Shown here in pieces: positions 1 through 7,508 of a stretch of DNA of 10,882 nucleotides. Every line of letters starts with the position of its first letter. The stretch's first letter is position 1. Below the pieces are notes generated by a model. The model had not been told where the DNA came from. It saw only the letters and a program-made list of their open reading frames with translations, and made no database searches. Location of the stretch: the NCBI GenBank assembly GCA_910592005.1, contig CAJVPP010003743.1, positions 1 through 10,882 of the forward strand. Direction: 5' to 3'. This DNA is from Funneliformis mosseae. Lineage: Eukaryota; Glomeromycota; Glomeromycetes; Glomerales; Glomeraceae. The position numbers and the translations under genes were made by a program.

Positions 1-666
1 CGTTATAAGCTTAATAAACTCCACTGATTATTAATTGAGAACGCGTTTTATAAGTCCGAACTCAATATATAATCATTGTGATAAAATACATTTATTTTTC
101 GATTTAACAATTACTTAATATAATTACAAAATTCGAGTCATCGTGAAATATTTTGAATTAAATAATATATAATTTTTTTCAGATGCCACACAAATTTTAT
201 TATAATTTCAGATATAGAAAGAAGCAAAGCCATTTAATGCGAATCCCAGCATCAAGTTATTTCTTTGCTCTCTCACGTTTCAGGAAAATATCTATAGTTC
301 ATTATTTCTATCACTAACTAAAAGATTCACATCTACACGAAATAAATTATCCCACCCATATCTATGAAATTTTTGTCTATCTATATCACTATTATCCACA
401 CAGACTAACTTCACTGAGATTAAGTAATTTCGCAACTAAAATATAAATCGGGGAATTAGCAATTGAGGTAAAAAGAAGCAATGCAATATTACCGATTCAC
501 TCGTGTTAAGATATTTCGATTTTTTTATCTCAAGTACGATTCTGCGCAAAACATTAATGTTTGATATACTGCGCCATATTACTGCCACATAAAAGTCTTA
601 CCAATATAAGATTTTCTCCGGCTGAACTTAAAGTCATGTGATTTTTCTCTATATTTCACTGCGTAG
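1..666. other. AT-rich spacer with no recognisable gene
   Basis: I see no gene, RNA gene or complete mobile element in this stretch. All six frames are cut by frequent stops and no protein motif was recognised. The last 60-100 bases become noticeably richer in G and C and end in a pyrimidine-rich run followed by TAG at 664-666. That could be an intron acceptor for the tentative exon that starts next, but this is only suggestive. Confidence 0.6.
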
Positions 667-769
667 ATGAGGCACGTGCTAGCGATCACGATTTTCTTGG
701 CGAATATCAAATATGTTAAGAATATTATTTTATATATGGAATATGCAGATATCGAATTGGAACAACATG
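667..769 (+). pseudogene. Tentative exon, faintly kinase-like; ends at GTAAGT donor
   Basis: Thirty-four open codons from an ATG at 667 run into a perfect GTAAGT splice donor at 770-775. The region is more GC-rich than its surroundings. Near the end the reading contains YMEYADIELEQH. This faintly resembles the hinge and following helix of fungal tyrosine-kinase-like protein kinases (a MEYAD/LEYAD motif followed by a short LEQHL-type helix). A candidate acceptor (TTTCAG) lies near 855, but the Tc1 element begins about 20 bases further on, and no kinase catalytic motif (HRD, DFG) is visible on either side. If it is a kinase remnant, the Tc1 insertion cut it or landed in a gene already dead. It could equally be a chance open stretch. 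The donor is a fact of sequence; the kinase idea is a guess. Confidence 0.25.
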
Positions 770-874
770 GTAAGTGTCCCTTATAGTCTTGTGATTTTAA
801 AAAAGATACTTTGTTGAAGGTATGTCATCAATTAAGTATTTGTCTTGCGATTTCAGTTTTTTTCTGACAATATA

Positions 875-900
875 CAGGGGGGTATAAAAAGTATTGGCCA
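875..900 (+). repeat. Left terminal inverted repeat of Tc1 element
   Basis: Begins CAGGGGGGTATAAAAAGTAT and is preceded by the TA target site. It matches the reverse complement of 2208-2233 at 24 of 26 positions. The differences are G/A at position 4 and G/A at position 22. Confidence 0.92.
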
Positions 901-973
901 GTTTTGAAAATTTTATTACAAGACAATTAACATATTAACTTTATTTTTTTATTTTATTTTATTGAACTACAGG

Positions 974-2011
974 TTAATACTTCATTGGACCTCCATTTGC
1001 AGCAAGAATGGCCTGAATCTGACGTGGCATTGACTTGATCAAATTTTGATAATAATTTATGGGTACCGCATCCCATTCCTCCTTAACCCACTGCTCTAAT
1101 TGCACAACACTTGATGGCTGGGAATCACGCTTACGAATTCTAACTTCAATATATAACCAAATGTTTTCTATAAGGTTAATATTTGGGCTTTACGCTGGCC
1201 AGGGAAGCAACTTAACATTCGAGGATTTGATGAGAGAACGTGCGACTTTTGCAGTGTGAACAGGTGCGTTATCTTCTTGAAAATAAAATTTTTTTTGATC
1301 TTTTTTACATGAGACTTAACCATAGGAATTGCATAATTAACCAAGATATTATGATGCGTATTTCCAGTTACGCAACCAACTAAAGGAACCAAAGGACCTA
1401 TACTGATCTAGGAAAAATACCTCTAGAACATGCGATCAAAACTCTTTTGAACTGTAGCTGCAATGCAGTCTTCGTAAAATTCTTCAGAAGGTTTACGCCA
1501 TACCTGCTCAAAATCTGACATTCTAAATCGTATATAAGTAGACTCGTCTGACTATACTACTTTTTTAAAATCTTCTACAGTCTAATTTTCATAAGTACAA
1601 GCCCAAAGTAAATACCTTTCTTTATTAGTTTCAGAAATTAATAGAATGAAGTGAGAAATACGCAAGTGAAAACCTTATTTGACCAATTCATTACAAACGG
1701 TTTGTTTAGAAATTGTTTTGTTTGTTTTATTTATAACATTTAAACGTATTTGGGAGAGGGTTTAACGTTAGGTTTTTTTTATTCCTAACCACTGAACGCT
1801 TGAGATGTTTACGTTCTGCTTCATTAAGGATTTGTAGTTGACCTGTTCATTTCTTCAGAAGTTATTTTAACTCATATGACTTCCATACATGTCGAACAGA
1901 GAAACAAAAGCAACTAACAACTGCAGAGATTCTGAAATTTGAATGGCCTAATTTTTTTGCAGCAATAATTCCCCCTTTTTAAACATTGCTAAGTTCTTTT
2001 CTGAGACACAT
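974..2011 (-). pseudogene. Tc1-type DD34E transposase, broken
   Basis: Read on the minus strand from an ATG at 2009-2011 to a TAA at 974-976, about 346 codons, the normal length for Tc1 transposases. The first part (to about 1860) reads like a helix-turn-helix DNA-binding domain, with KKLGHS and VWKSYE. The catalytic part shows the first aspartate in SDES (codon 1546-1548), the second in EDNAPVHTAK (1271-1273) and the glutamate in IENIW (1166-1168). The last two have exactly 34 residues between them, so the type is DD34E. The C-terminus reads MPRQIQAILAANGGPMKY. At least six in-frame stops are present, for example at 1552-1554 just before SDES, inside MF*RYF, and in WPA*SP. Frameshifts occur near 1745, in the A-run near 1290, and near 1045. 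PDLNP has become PNINL. Several lesions are TGG to TAG, CAA to TAA or GAT to AAT. The three catalytic acids themselves survive. Confidence 0.92.
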
Positions 2012-2207
2012 CATTGTGACAAATTTTTTCTCACTATATAATGTAAAAAAATTTTTCGTATGTCCAAATAACCTCATTTATATATCACAATGATGTTTTG
2101 TTTATATTTTTAGTTAGACACAGTCACACGCAATTAAAAATGGAAATTATAGCTTAATTCAGCAGAGGTATAATAACACGTGTCACTTTTGTGTTATATT
2201 AACCAGG

Positions 2208-2233
2208 TGGCTAATACTTTTTATACCCCTCTG
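2208..2233 (-). repeat. Right terminal inverted repeat of Tc1 element
   Basis: The reverse complement begins CAGAGGGGTATAAAAAGTAT and pairs with 875-900 at 24 of 26 positions. TA follows at 2234-2235. A shorter copy of the tip (CAGAGGTATA) occurs inside the element at 2163-2172 in the opposite orientation. Confidence 0.92.
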
Positions 2234-2235
2234 TA

Positions 2236-3284
2236 AATGATATAAACAAAGTTCTCAGTGAATCAGTTTATAGTCTTACATTATTATATATAAGTAAACA
2301 TATGGGATCTTTGCAATAGAAAAGGAAAGCTATAACTCAATAATATAAATACTGTATTTATAAAGATAAGAAAATAAAAAAATGAATAATATTTTTTTTT
2401 TGTCTACTTTTATAATTTAAAAATTGAGATAATATATATGTATTTTCAACTAAAATAAATTAAATCTCCATCATTAGAATGATTCTATTCTAAGGATTTT
2501 TAGTCTGCTCTTCTCTACCGCATATGTAGCTGAAATTCTTTGTTTATTTTATATATTATACAATTATATAAACCACCCAAATAAAACGCTAAATTTATGT
2601 GAAAATTTTGATAAATTAGTCACAATAATTGATTGATATACATTTGAAGCGTGTTGATATTTTTGACAGAAAAAGAGTGTTTATAAGTTTTGTAGTTTGA
2701 TTGAGGAGGTTTATATTATATAAAGTATATGTTCATACGATACAAACTTTCTCTGATAAAGAATCGTTTGGCATACTATGCTAATTTTTTTAGATCTTTT
2801 GTTAAATGTTTTTTTTGTATTGATAGCACTTAAAAACGTATTGCAAAAAAAAATTAGCAGAAATATTCAACTAGATCTCATGGTAATTATCAGGAGAATT
2901 TTTACTAAGTCACATATAGCTCTTATATGATAAAAACATAGCTGAATCACAAGACAGAATTATGCGATATATTAATTTTATAATCAATAAGTTGTGTATA
3001 CTAATCTTGTCTTTTTTTTCCCAAACATGAGAAAAATGTGAAAAAGTGTCTAGTTGCAATAAGGGCCTACCCTATAAATAATAATAATGATAAAACTATA
3101 TGTTATGAAGGGTTGAGAACTTTGCAATTTTGAGTGTTAGTCCAACTTTTGAGTCTTTCATGTAGATCTCTATGTGAAAAAGTATGAAGCTTCCGTATTT
3201 ATATGCTTTCATAGCTTTCTTAGCATCATACGACAATGCTAATTATGTCTTATATCTACTATCCTTCAGTCTTTTTTTCAGCAA
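2236..3284. other. AT-rich spacer with no recognisable gene
   Basis: About one kilobase with no open reading frame of note, no RNA gene and no element ends that I can recognise. It contains long A and T runs, for example around 2390 and 2850, and a short AATAATAAT-type run near 3078. The last 250 bases lie directly upstream of the Crinkler-like fragment and probably hold its old promoter. Confidence 0.6.
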
Positions 3285-3293
3285 TATATAAAA
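3285..3293 (+). promoter_or_regulatory. Candidate TATA box of the Crinkler-like gene
   Basis: TATATAAAA lies about 140 bases upstream of the ATG at 3423 and about 60 bases upstream of a candidate 5'UTR intron donor. The distance and a C/T-rich stretch between the two (3317-3334) suit a eukaryotic promoter and transcript start. In sequence this AT-rich the match alone is weak evidence. Confidence 0.35.
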
Positions 3294-3346
3294 TATGTAG
3301 TAGTTCATAAACATTCAACCAACTTTCTCTTCCCGCAAAAAATAAG

Positions 3347-3400
3347 GTATGTATATGCTAAAAGTTATGCTTATATAAGCAAATTAATTTCTTACTATAG
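3347..3400 (+). other. Candidate 54-nt intron in the 5'UTR
   Basis: Starts with a strong GTATGT donor and ends TTTCTTACTATAG, 22 bases before the ATG of the Crinkler-like fragment. Length and both splice sites suit the short introns of AT-rich fungi. Its survival suggests the 5' end of this gene was once real and transcribed. Confidence 0.5.
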
Positions 3401-3422
3401 GCTTTGCATTTAGGAAAACAAG

Positions 3423-3629
3423 ATGTCTTTCAGTGCAGATGATGATATTATTAGTCTTAACTTCCGCTAACGTAATGCAGTAAATAAAAATATAATTTTG
3501 AGATTGAAATCTCTAAGGACAAACAAATCTTTGAGCTTGAAAATGAAGTGAGAAAGAAATTGGGACAATCGATTGTAAAGACTTTCTTCGTTAAATTTAT
3601 CCTGCAGAAAAACTTATGCGAATATTGAG
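3423..3629 (+). pseudogene. Crinkler (CRN)-like effector, N-terminal domain, broken
   Basis: From an ATG at 3423 the reading opens MSFSADDDIISLN, the kind of start seen in CRN-family proteins of arbuscular mycorrhizal fungi. After a stop near 3468 and a one-base frameshift, a stretch with FEIEISKDKQIFELE and then KKLGQSIVK follows, ending at a TGA at 3627-3629. CRN proteins have a conserved ubiquitin-like N-terminal domain used for delivery, followed by varied C-terminal domains that act inside cells, often in the nucleus. The predicted lysine-rich helix and its spacing fit the second half of that N-domain. The usual LWKV-type end of the domain is not clearly present, so the domain is degraded or leads into an intron at the GTATTT following 3630. 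The fragments at 3784-5308 and the gene at 5580 lie downstream on the same strand and could be remains of its C-terminal part. The family call is from memory of family features. Confidence 0.55.
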
Positions 3630-3783
3630 GTATTTTTACATTATTATAAAAATTTTTGTGATGCATGTGATCATTATTTTATCGATCATTCCAGAAAAGT
3701 ATAATAATCATATACAATTCAATGAGTCACAAAAAGATCCTTTTACACAACTTTTTTGAATAAACTTTTTTACTCACTTTAAA

Positions 3784-4114
3784 ATGGAAGGACCAATGAA
3801 AGACAGCAAAAACAACCTTTTTCTCATCACAGGAACTATTTTGCTTGACCTGCAGGAAAATAATCAGATGACTGACAAGTACTTTTATATGAAGAATCCT
3901 ATTGAGTAGGATATCATCAGATTCCACCTTTTTTTTAGAAAAAAACAAAGAGAGACCAGAGAAACTCAATTACATGAAGACTGCAGATAAACTCACCAGG
4001 AGTTTGCGAGATATTGTGAGCACGTCAACTAATACTGATATGATAAGGCAGGTATTAAAACTTCAGGAAAAGTGTAGATTTGCCTTGTACAAATATGATG
4101 TTACAACTGGATAG
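3784..4114 (+). pseudogene. Unassigned decayed coding fragment in two frames
   Basis: Two adjoining open stretches read as parts of one protein. The first (3784-3909, 42 codons from an ATG) ends DKYFYMKNPIE before TAG. The second runs in another frame across 3902-4114 and contains KNKERPEKLNYMKTADK and then SLRDIVSTSTNTDMIRQV, ending at a TAG. The join at about 3905 looks like a frameshift rather than an intron. Composition is charged and helical, and G+C is higher than in the flanks, as expected for former coding sequence. I do not recognise the family. It sits 150 bases after the Crinkler-like fragment on the same strand and could be part of that gene's C-terminal domain. There is no direct evidence for that link. 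Confidence 0.4.
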
Positions 4115-4165
4115 AAGTTCTCTTAGACCGTGACTATATCAACGATTAGTTGGTTTGGCTCTCTA

Positions 4166-4217
4166 CAACTATGCGGTAATTCTGCTGATGTACTGTTTAT
4201 GATCTGTTGACCATTGT
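4166..4217 (+). repeat. Imperfect direct repeat, copy 1
   Basis: About 52 bases, centred on ATTCTGCTGAT, that recur 101 bases downstream at 4267-4318 with roughly 80 percent identity by eye. Both copies share CTG.TTATGA.CTGTT and end in CATTGT. Neither copy has a clear open reading frame. The origin is unknown: a tandem duplication or the remnant of a small repeat element. Confidence 0.6.
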
Positions 4218-4266
4218 AAACAGTTAGCTTTTAGCAATAAGGGTACTTTAATTGTATTAGCAACTG

Positions 4267-4318
4267 CGACTACGCAGAAATTCTGCTGATAAACTGCTTA
4301 TGAGCTGTTAATCATTGT
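4267..4318 (+). repeat. Imperfect direct repeat, copy 2
   Basis: Second copy of the repeat at 4166-4217, shifted by exactly 101 bases without gaps. Of the roughly ten differences, about six are transitions by eye. Confidence 0.6.
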
Positions 4319-4562
4319 GGCTGATTGTAGCACTTTATTATCTATACTTACCTATGATTAAACTAATAATTACATAGTGAACACATCGAAAAGGAAGAGC
4401 TTTAGACAAAATGTGAATATTCATTGAAGTTAAATTAAAAGAGAAAAAGTTAACAGATCTTTAGGTACGCATAAGAAATGTTATTGTCATTTTATAATAC
4501 AGCTTACATATGAATTTATTTTACTATAAAATAAGTTACATAGACTACTACAGGTAATACAG
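4319..4562. other. Spacer without recognisable content
   Basis: AT-rich sequence between the direct repeat and the next coding-like fragment. I see no gene, element end or RNA in it. CTACTACAG at 4549-4557 could be an intron acceptor for the fragment that follows. Confidence 0.45.
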
Positions 4563-4787
4563 AAGAGTCAAAATTATGCGAGTATATTAAATCGTGATGT
4601 CTTGGGGTTAGAGGATGTCATCGCTTCAAATAAGTATAAAAGTGAACAGAGTGAACCTAAGAGAAAGATGACTGAATCTGATGTGCTACAAACATCATGA
4701 AAAAGGCCTATGTGTCTCATTTTTAAAAAACTCATTGCATAAATTACTCCTGATAAAAGAGACAATAGCAAAGTATGCATCCTGTGA
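4563..4787 (+). pseudogene. Unassigned decayed coding fragment
   Basis: One frame stays open for 45 codons, reading LNRDVLGLEDVIASNKYKS and then SEPKRKMTESDVLQTS, to a TGA at 4698-4700. It then continues plausibly through a TAA at 4740-4742 to a TGA at 4785-4787. The first TGA could be a former TGG, as elsewhere in this window. Residues are mostly hydrophilic with a lysine/arginine cluster (KRK). The family is not recognised. It lies in line with the other fragments between 3423 and 5308 on the plus strand and may be another exon of the same dead gene. Confidence 0.35.
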
Positions 4788-4832
4788 TTCATGTCAGCTT
4801 ATGCAATATCATTAATTGCCTTTTCTTTTTAG

Positions 4833-4980
4833 TTACAGTCTTGCGTCAACAATATTACCAGGGTTGAAATTGCTTATATCAAATCTTGAAGTTCAACACG
4901 AAGATATTGTCGAGGAAATAAATCGTCATTTGTGTGACTAAATCAAACTAGTCAGCTTGCCAGAATTACTAGTCATATAG
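4833..4980 (+). pseudogene. Unassigned exon-like fragment after a strong acceptor
   Basis: A pyrimidine-rich run ending CTTTTTAG at 4825-4832 is a good intron acceptor. The frame that follows reads LASTILPGLKLLISNLEVQ and then HEDIVEEINRHL up to a TAA at 4939-4941, then continues to a TAG at 4978-4980. It looks like amphipathic helices. The family is not recognised. Coding-like composition and the acceptor support a former exon; the lack of a clear donor and the stop suggest decay. Confidence 0.4.
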
Positions 4981-5148
4981 TTACGTTTGGTTCTTGCTGT
5001 AAGTATTGTAATGTAATTATACTTTGAAGTTACGAATTTTAGCTGATAATTTTTCGTAGAGTACTGTAGACTAATAATGTGCACTTGGAAGATTGAAAGT
5101 ACCCTTTTGGAAGGGTTAAAAGCATAATTCTCTAATAAATTCATTTAG

Positions 5149-5308
5149 ATTAGAAGCTACCAATCAAATTTTATATTATTGGAAACATAAGATGCATATC
5201 ACTGCTGTAGACGAGTTTGATGAAAAGGTAAACTTGCCATTAAAGAATGCTAATGATTATGAAGATAGCTTGCGTATTGTCTTTCAGGACACCTTAATCG
5301 ACTTATAA
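5149..5308 (+). pseudogene. Unassigned exon-like fragment
   Basis: After a TTTAG acceptor at 5144-5148, about 50 codons stay open to a TAA at 5306-5308. They include EATNQILYYWKHKMHI, then AVDEFDEKVNLPLK, then NDYEDSLRIVFQ. The stretch is rich in acidic and aromatic residues and looks like real protein. I cannot name it. It lies 70 bases upstream of the small pogo-type element and 270 upstream of the candidate gene at 5580, on the same strand, so these may be parts of one gene that the element interrupted. Confidence 0.4.
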
Positions 5309-5377
5309 ATATATAATCACTGTTATTAATGCATTTGAAAATGAAATATTGACATGATATAACCATTCAAAGTCATA

Positions 5378-5400
5378 CAGTGATATCTCCATAAGTGCAC
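5378..5400 (+). repeat. Left inverted repeat of the MITE
   Basis: Twenty-three bases ending AAGTGCAC. Mismatches with the right end are at positions 7, 9 and 12 only. Confidence 0.85.
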
Positions 5401-5552
5401 TCCCCTTGGGACCATAATAAAAAAATAGCAAAATGTGCAATTAGAAAGGATGTGCATTTATAGAGAATAAAATATTAAGAGCTCTTATGAGTTGGAACCA
5501 AAGCCTACTATGCATTTAGAGAGAATTTACATAAAGTGTATATTTATAGAGT

Positions 5553-5575
5553 GTGCACTTATGAAGGTTTCACTG
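5553..5575 (-). repeat. Right inverted repeat of the MITE
   Basis: Starts GTGCACTTATGAAGG and ends CACTG, followed by the TA duplication. It pairs with 5378-5400. Confidence 0.85.
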
Positions 5576-5579
5576 TACT

Positions 5580-6009
5580 ATGATTCACTGTGCAAAAAAT
5601 CACATTATTGGAAGGCATGCATCTGAAAGAAAATTTCTACTAGAACAGGTTTCTTTTCCATTCAAATATATTGAATATGTATTTGATCTGGTAATGTTTA
5701 ACTGGTATGTCTTATCTTCATATAGACTGAAATTTTTCTTTTTCTTTTCGTTATATTTATTTATTTTCGAATTTATCTAAGGTGGAGAAAAATATGATGA
5801 TAACAAAGGCATTGCAATTTGTTGAAGATCTAGACAAAAAAGCGATGACTTATAAAGTGGACATATTAGCTATTGTTAAGGAGAATCATAGAGAATTTGT
5901 GACAATTGGGGTATCTGGTAGACCAATTGAGCAGGATCGTCCTCATACACTGGAAGATACCAAGAAGATATTGCTAGAAGGTGGTGAAATGCTTCAAGAT
6001 ACATTATAA
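5580..6009 (+). CDS. Two-exon candidate gene of unknown function, possibly 3' part of a larger gene
   Basis: The cleanest reading frame of the window. Exon 1 (5580-5690) has 37 codons from an ATG and ends SFPFKYIEYVFDL at a GTAATG donor. The intron (5691-5781, 91 nt) is T-rich before an ATCTAAG acceptor. Exon 2 (5782-6009) opens in the same phase, without any stop, to TAA at 6007-6009. It contains KALQFVEDLDKKAMTYKVD, then NHREFVTIGVSGRP, and ends with KKILLEGGEMLQDTL. Spliced, this gives about 112 residues with no broken codon, in contrast to everything around it. The mix of strands and helices (YKVDILAIV, EFVTIGVSG) looks like a folded domain edge. The family is not recognised. The frame is open for a few codons upstream of the ATG once the MITE is removed, so the ATG may not be the true start and the gene may once have included 5149-5308. 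An alternative donor, GTTTCT at 5649, is less likely. Confidence 0.4.
5691..5781 (+). other. Candidate 91-nt intron of the 5580-6009 gene
   Basis: GTAATG donor and an AG acceptor after ATCTAA. The interior is strongly T-rich in its second half. Both boundaries are in phase 0, and removal joins two stop-free frames. The GTAATR type of donor is also used in the RVB1 copy at 10572 and 10820. Confidence 0.4.
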
Positions 6010-6135
6010 CAATATCTTAACGCATCTCTTGAAATAGTTAAAAAACAAATTTTATACAATGCAAATAATAGGTATATTCCAATAACCTTAGTACAAAAAT
6101 GTATATTCAAATTGATCCACGAGCCTTTTGATATA

Positions 6136-6158
6136 CAGTAATACCTCTATAAGTGCAC
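6136..6158 (+). repeat. 5' terminal repeat of the Tigger element
   Basis: CAGTAATACC followed by TCTATAAGTGCAC. It agrees with the left end of the MITE at 5378 at 20 of 23 positions, and all three differences are transitions. TA precedes it at 6134-6135. Confidence 0.7.
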
Positions 6159-6908
6159 CTTCTATAAATACATACCCTCTCTATATGAACATTATAGCTT
6201 GGTTTCAAGCTTGAGACTTAGAGCTAAGTGCACACTCTCCAATTTCTGCATGTGCAAGAAATTCTGAGTTCTAGATATTTTAGAACGTCCTCTATAAATG
6301 CATAATATAACAATCGATCAATCATAAACACCGTATGATCACGAGTTAATTTTTATGTTTGAAAATTCTAAAAGTAAAATATATTAAATATATTATCCAA
6401 TGAGTAAATTTACATAAATAATTTAAATAGCTTCATATATAATATGACAATGCCTTTATTTTATTATTAAAAATTAATTTTTATTTTTATAAAAAAAAAA
6501 TTTTTTGATCCATTTAAAAATGATATATAAAAAGGCTTTTTAAATTTATTAAATAAATTAATTAAACGAATGCAAACAAATCATGGTAAGCATGAATAAT
6601 AAATATATGTATTGTCTTGATCTATTGATAACTAACTAAATTAGTATTAGTCAGAAAAGATTTAGAAGTGATTATATTAGATGATTCTGTTTACACATGT
6701 TAGTGAATAAACAAATCCCATAGAACATTTTTATTCTTACTTGATCAATTATTCAAATTAGTATAGCAGGGAATATTTTATATATTTATGAGGAAATAAT
6801 GCATGTCCAAATTCCTATAGAATAAAAATTAAAGTGTTAGATTAAGAAAAAAACAATGATGATTCACCATTATTTAATAATGTTGAAATTAGCTATACTT
6901 CTCTAAAA
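6159..6908. other. 5' non-coding part of the Tigger element
   Basis: The first 150 bases hold repeated CTATAAATGCAT-like motifs and a CAAGCTTG palindrome, also typical of the inner ends of the MITE at 5378. They may be extra transposase-binding sites or simply shared ancestry. From about 6310 to 6900 the sequence is extremely AT-rich, with no reading frame worth noting. No promoter is evident. Confidence 0.5.
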
Positions 6909-7450
6909 ATGTCTCTCAAAAGAACCACTCTTTCTGAAATTCAAAAAAGAGAACTTTGTAATTACACTCAAAATAATAAAAGAATCTGAGCTCAGTATGT
7001 TAACTGAATTGAAGAAAAATGAAACATTAGAGTTGATGAGAGTACTATTACTTGTATTTTACAAATAGTAGAAAAATAACTTAATTCAGAAACTATTAAT
7101 CCAAATTCAAAACATCATAAATCAGTTACTTATCCAGAACTTGAGTTTGCTCTTAAGGAATTCATTTTAAACTATCAGCATTAAATAGTTTAAGCAATGT
7201 AATACTTATAGAAAAAGCTAAAATGATTGCTGATAGATTAGATATTCCCTGAAATGCATTACAATTCTTCTCAGAATAGTTCTATAAGTTTAAAAACTGT
7301 AATGGAATTTGTTAACGAAAGCTTGAAAGAGAAGTTTCATCTGCTGATAAAGCCACTATTGCTAATACTTTACCTTTATTAAAAGAACATTATTCTAATT
7401 ATCCTCTTGAAAGAATCTATAATATAAATGAAATGGGACTTTTTTATAAG

Positions 7451-7508
7451 TAAATCTTTAAACAGAAAAAAAATCAAATAAAAAATTTAATTATCTTATA
7501 TTTATAAG
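7451..7508 (+). other. 58-bp intron-like insert flanked by TTTATAAG repeats
   Basis: The transposase reads GLFYK up to 7450 and resumes LEPD at 7509, so 58 bases are extra. The copy of TTTATAAG at 7443-7450 is repeated exactly at 7501-7508, and the insert lies between. It could be a spliceosomal intron whose donor lost one G (AAG followed by TAAATC, acceptor ATAAG), or a small insertion with an 8-bp target duplication. Removing 7451-7508 restores the reading frame exactly in phase 0. Confidence 0.6.

Larger units (their letters stand above)
875..2233 (-). mobile_element. Tc1/mariner DNA transposon, complete ends, inactive
   Basis: A 1,359-bp element bounded by inverted 26-bp ends and flanked on each side by TA (873-874 and 2234-2235), the target duplication expected for the Tc1/mariner superfamily. 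It encodes one transposase on the minus strand, now a pseudogene. Cut-and-paste elements of this family excise and reinsert at TA sites using a DDE transposase that binds the inverted ends. The ends are still well conserved, so the copy might be mobilised in trans if a live relative exists, but it cannot move itself. No intact host gene is seen around the insertion site. Confidence 0.93.
5378..5575 (+). mobile_element. 198-bp non-autonomous pogo/Tigger-type element (MITE)
   Basis: A short element without coding capacity. Its first and last 23 bases are inverted repeats (CAGTGATATCTCCATAAGTG and onward to GCAC; 20 of 23 match the other end at 5553-5575). TA flanks it on both sides (5376-5377 and 5576-5577). 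The CAGT tip, the GTGCAC motif and the TA duplication are typical of pogo/Tigger elements. Inside, CTCTATAAATGCA-type motifs are repeated in both orientations, and a perfect 12-bp palindrome, TAAGAGCTCTTA, lies at 5476-5487, close to the exact centre. The ends match the Tigger end at 6136 at 20 of 23 positions, so a relative of that transposase probably moved it. Confidence 0.85.

Noticed and set aside
1059..1259. Plus-strand open frame of 66 codons
   Set aside because: It is the antisense of the Tc1 transposase C-terminal region.
2702..2711. GAGGAGGT, like a bacterial ribosome binding site
   Set aside because: No frame follows, and introns and transposon types make the DNA eukaryotic.
3727..3969. 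Minus-strand open frame of 80 codons
   Set aside because: Rich in Phe, Lys and Ser from A/T runs and opposite a better plus-strand fragment; no motif.
4146..4170. TAGTTGGTTTGGCTC looking like a tRNA A box or a SINE head
   Set aside because: No B box at the right distance, no cloverleaf and no terminator.
4574..4792. Minus-strand open frame of 72 codons with hydrophobic stretches
   Set aside because: Opposite strand of the coding-like fragment 4563-4787; the minus-strand protein shows no motif and low coding character.
5079..5101. GTGCACTTGGAAGATTGAAAG resembling the right end of the MITE
   Set aside because: The match holds only for the first eight bases and needs gaps afterwards; there is no CACTG tip and no partner end upstream.
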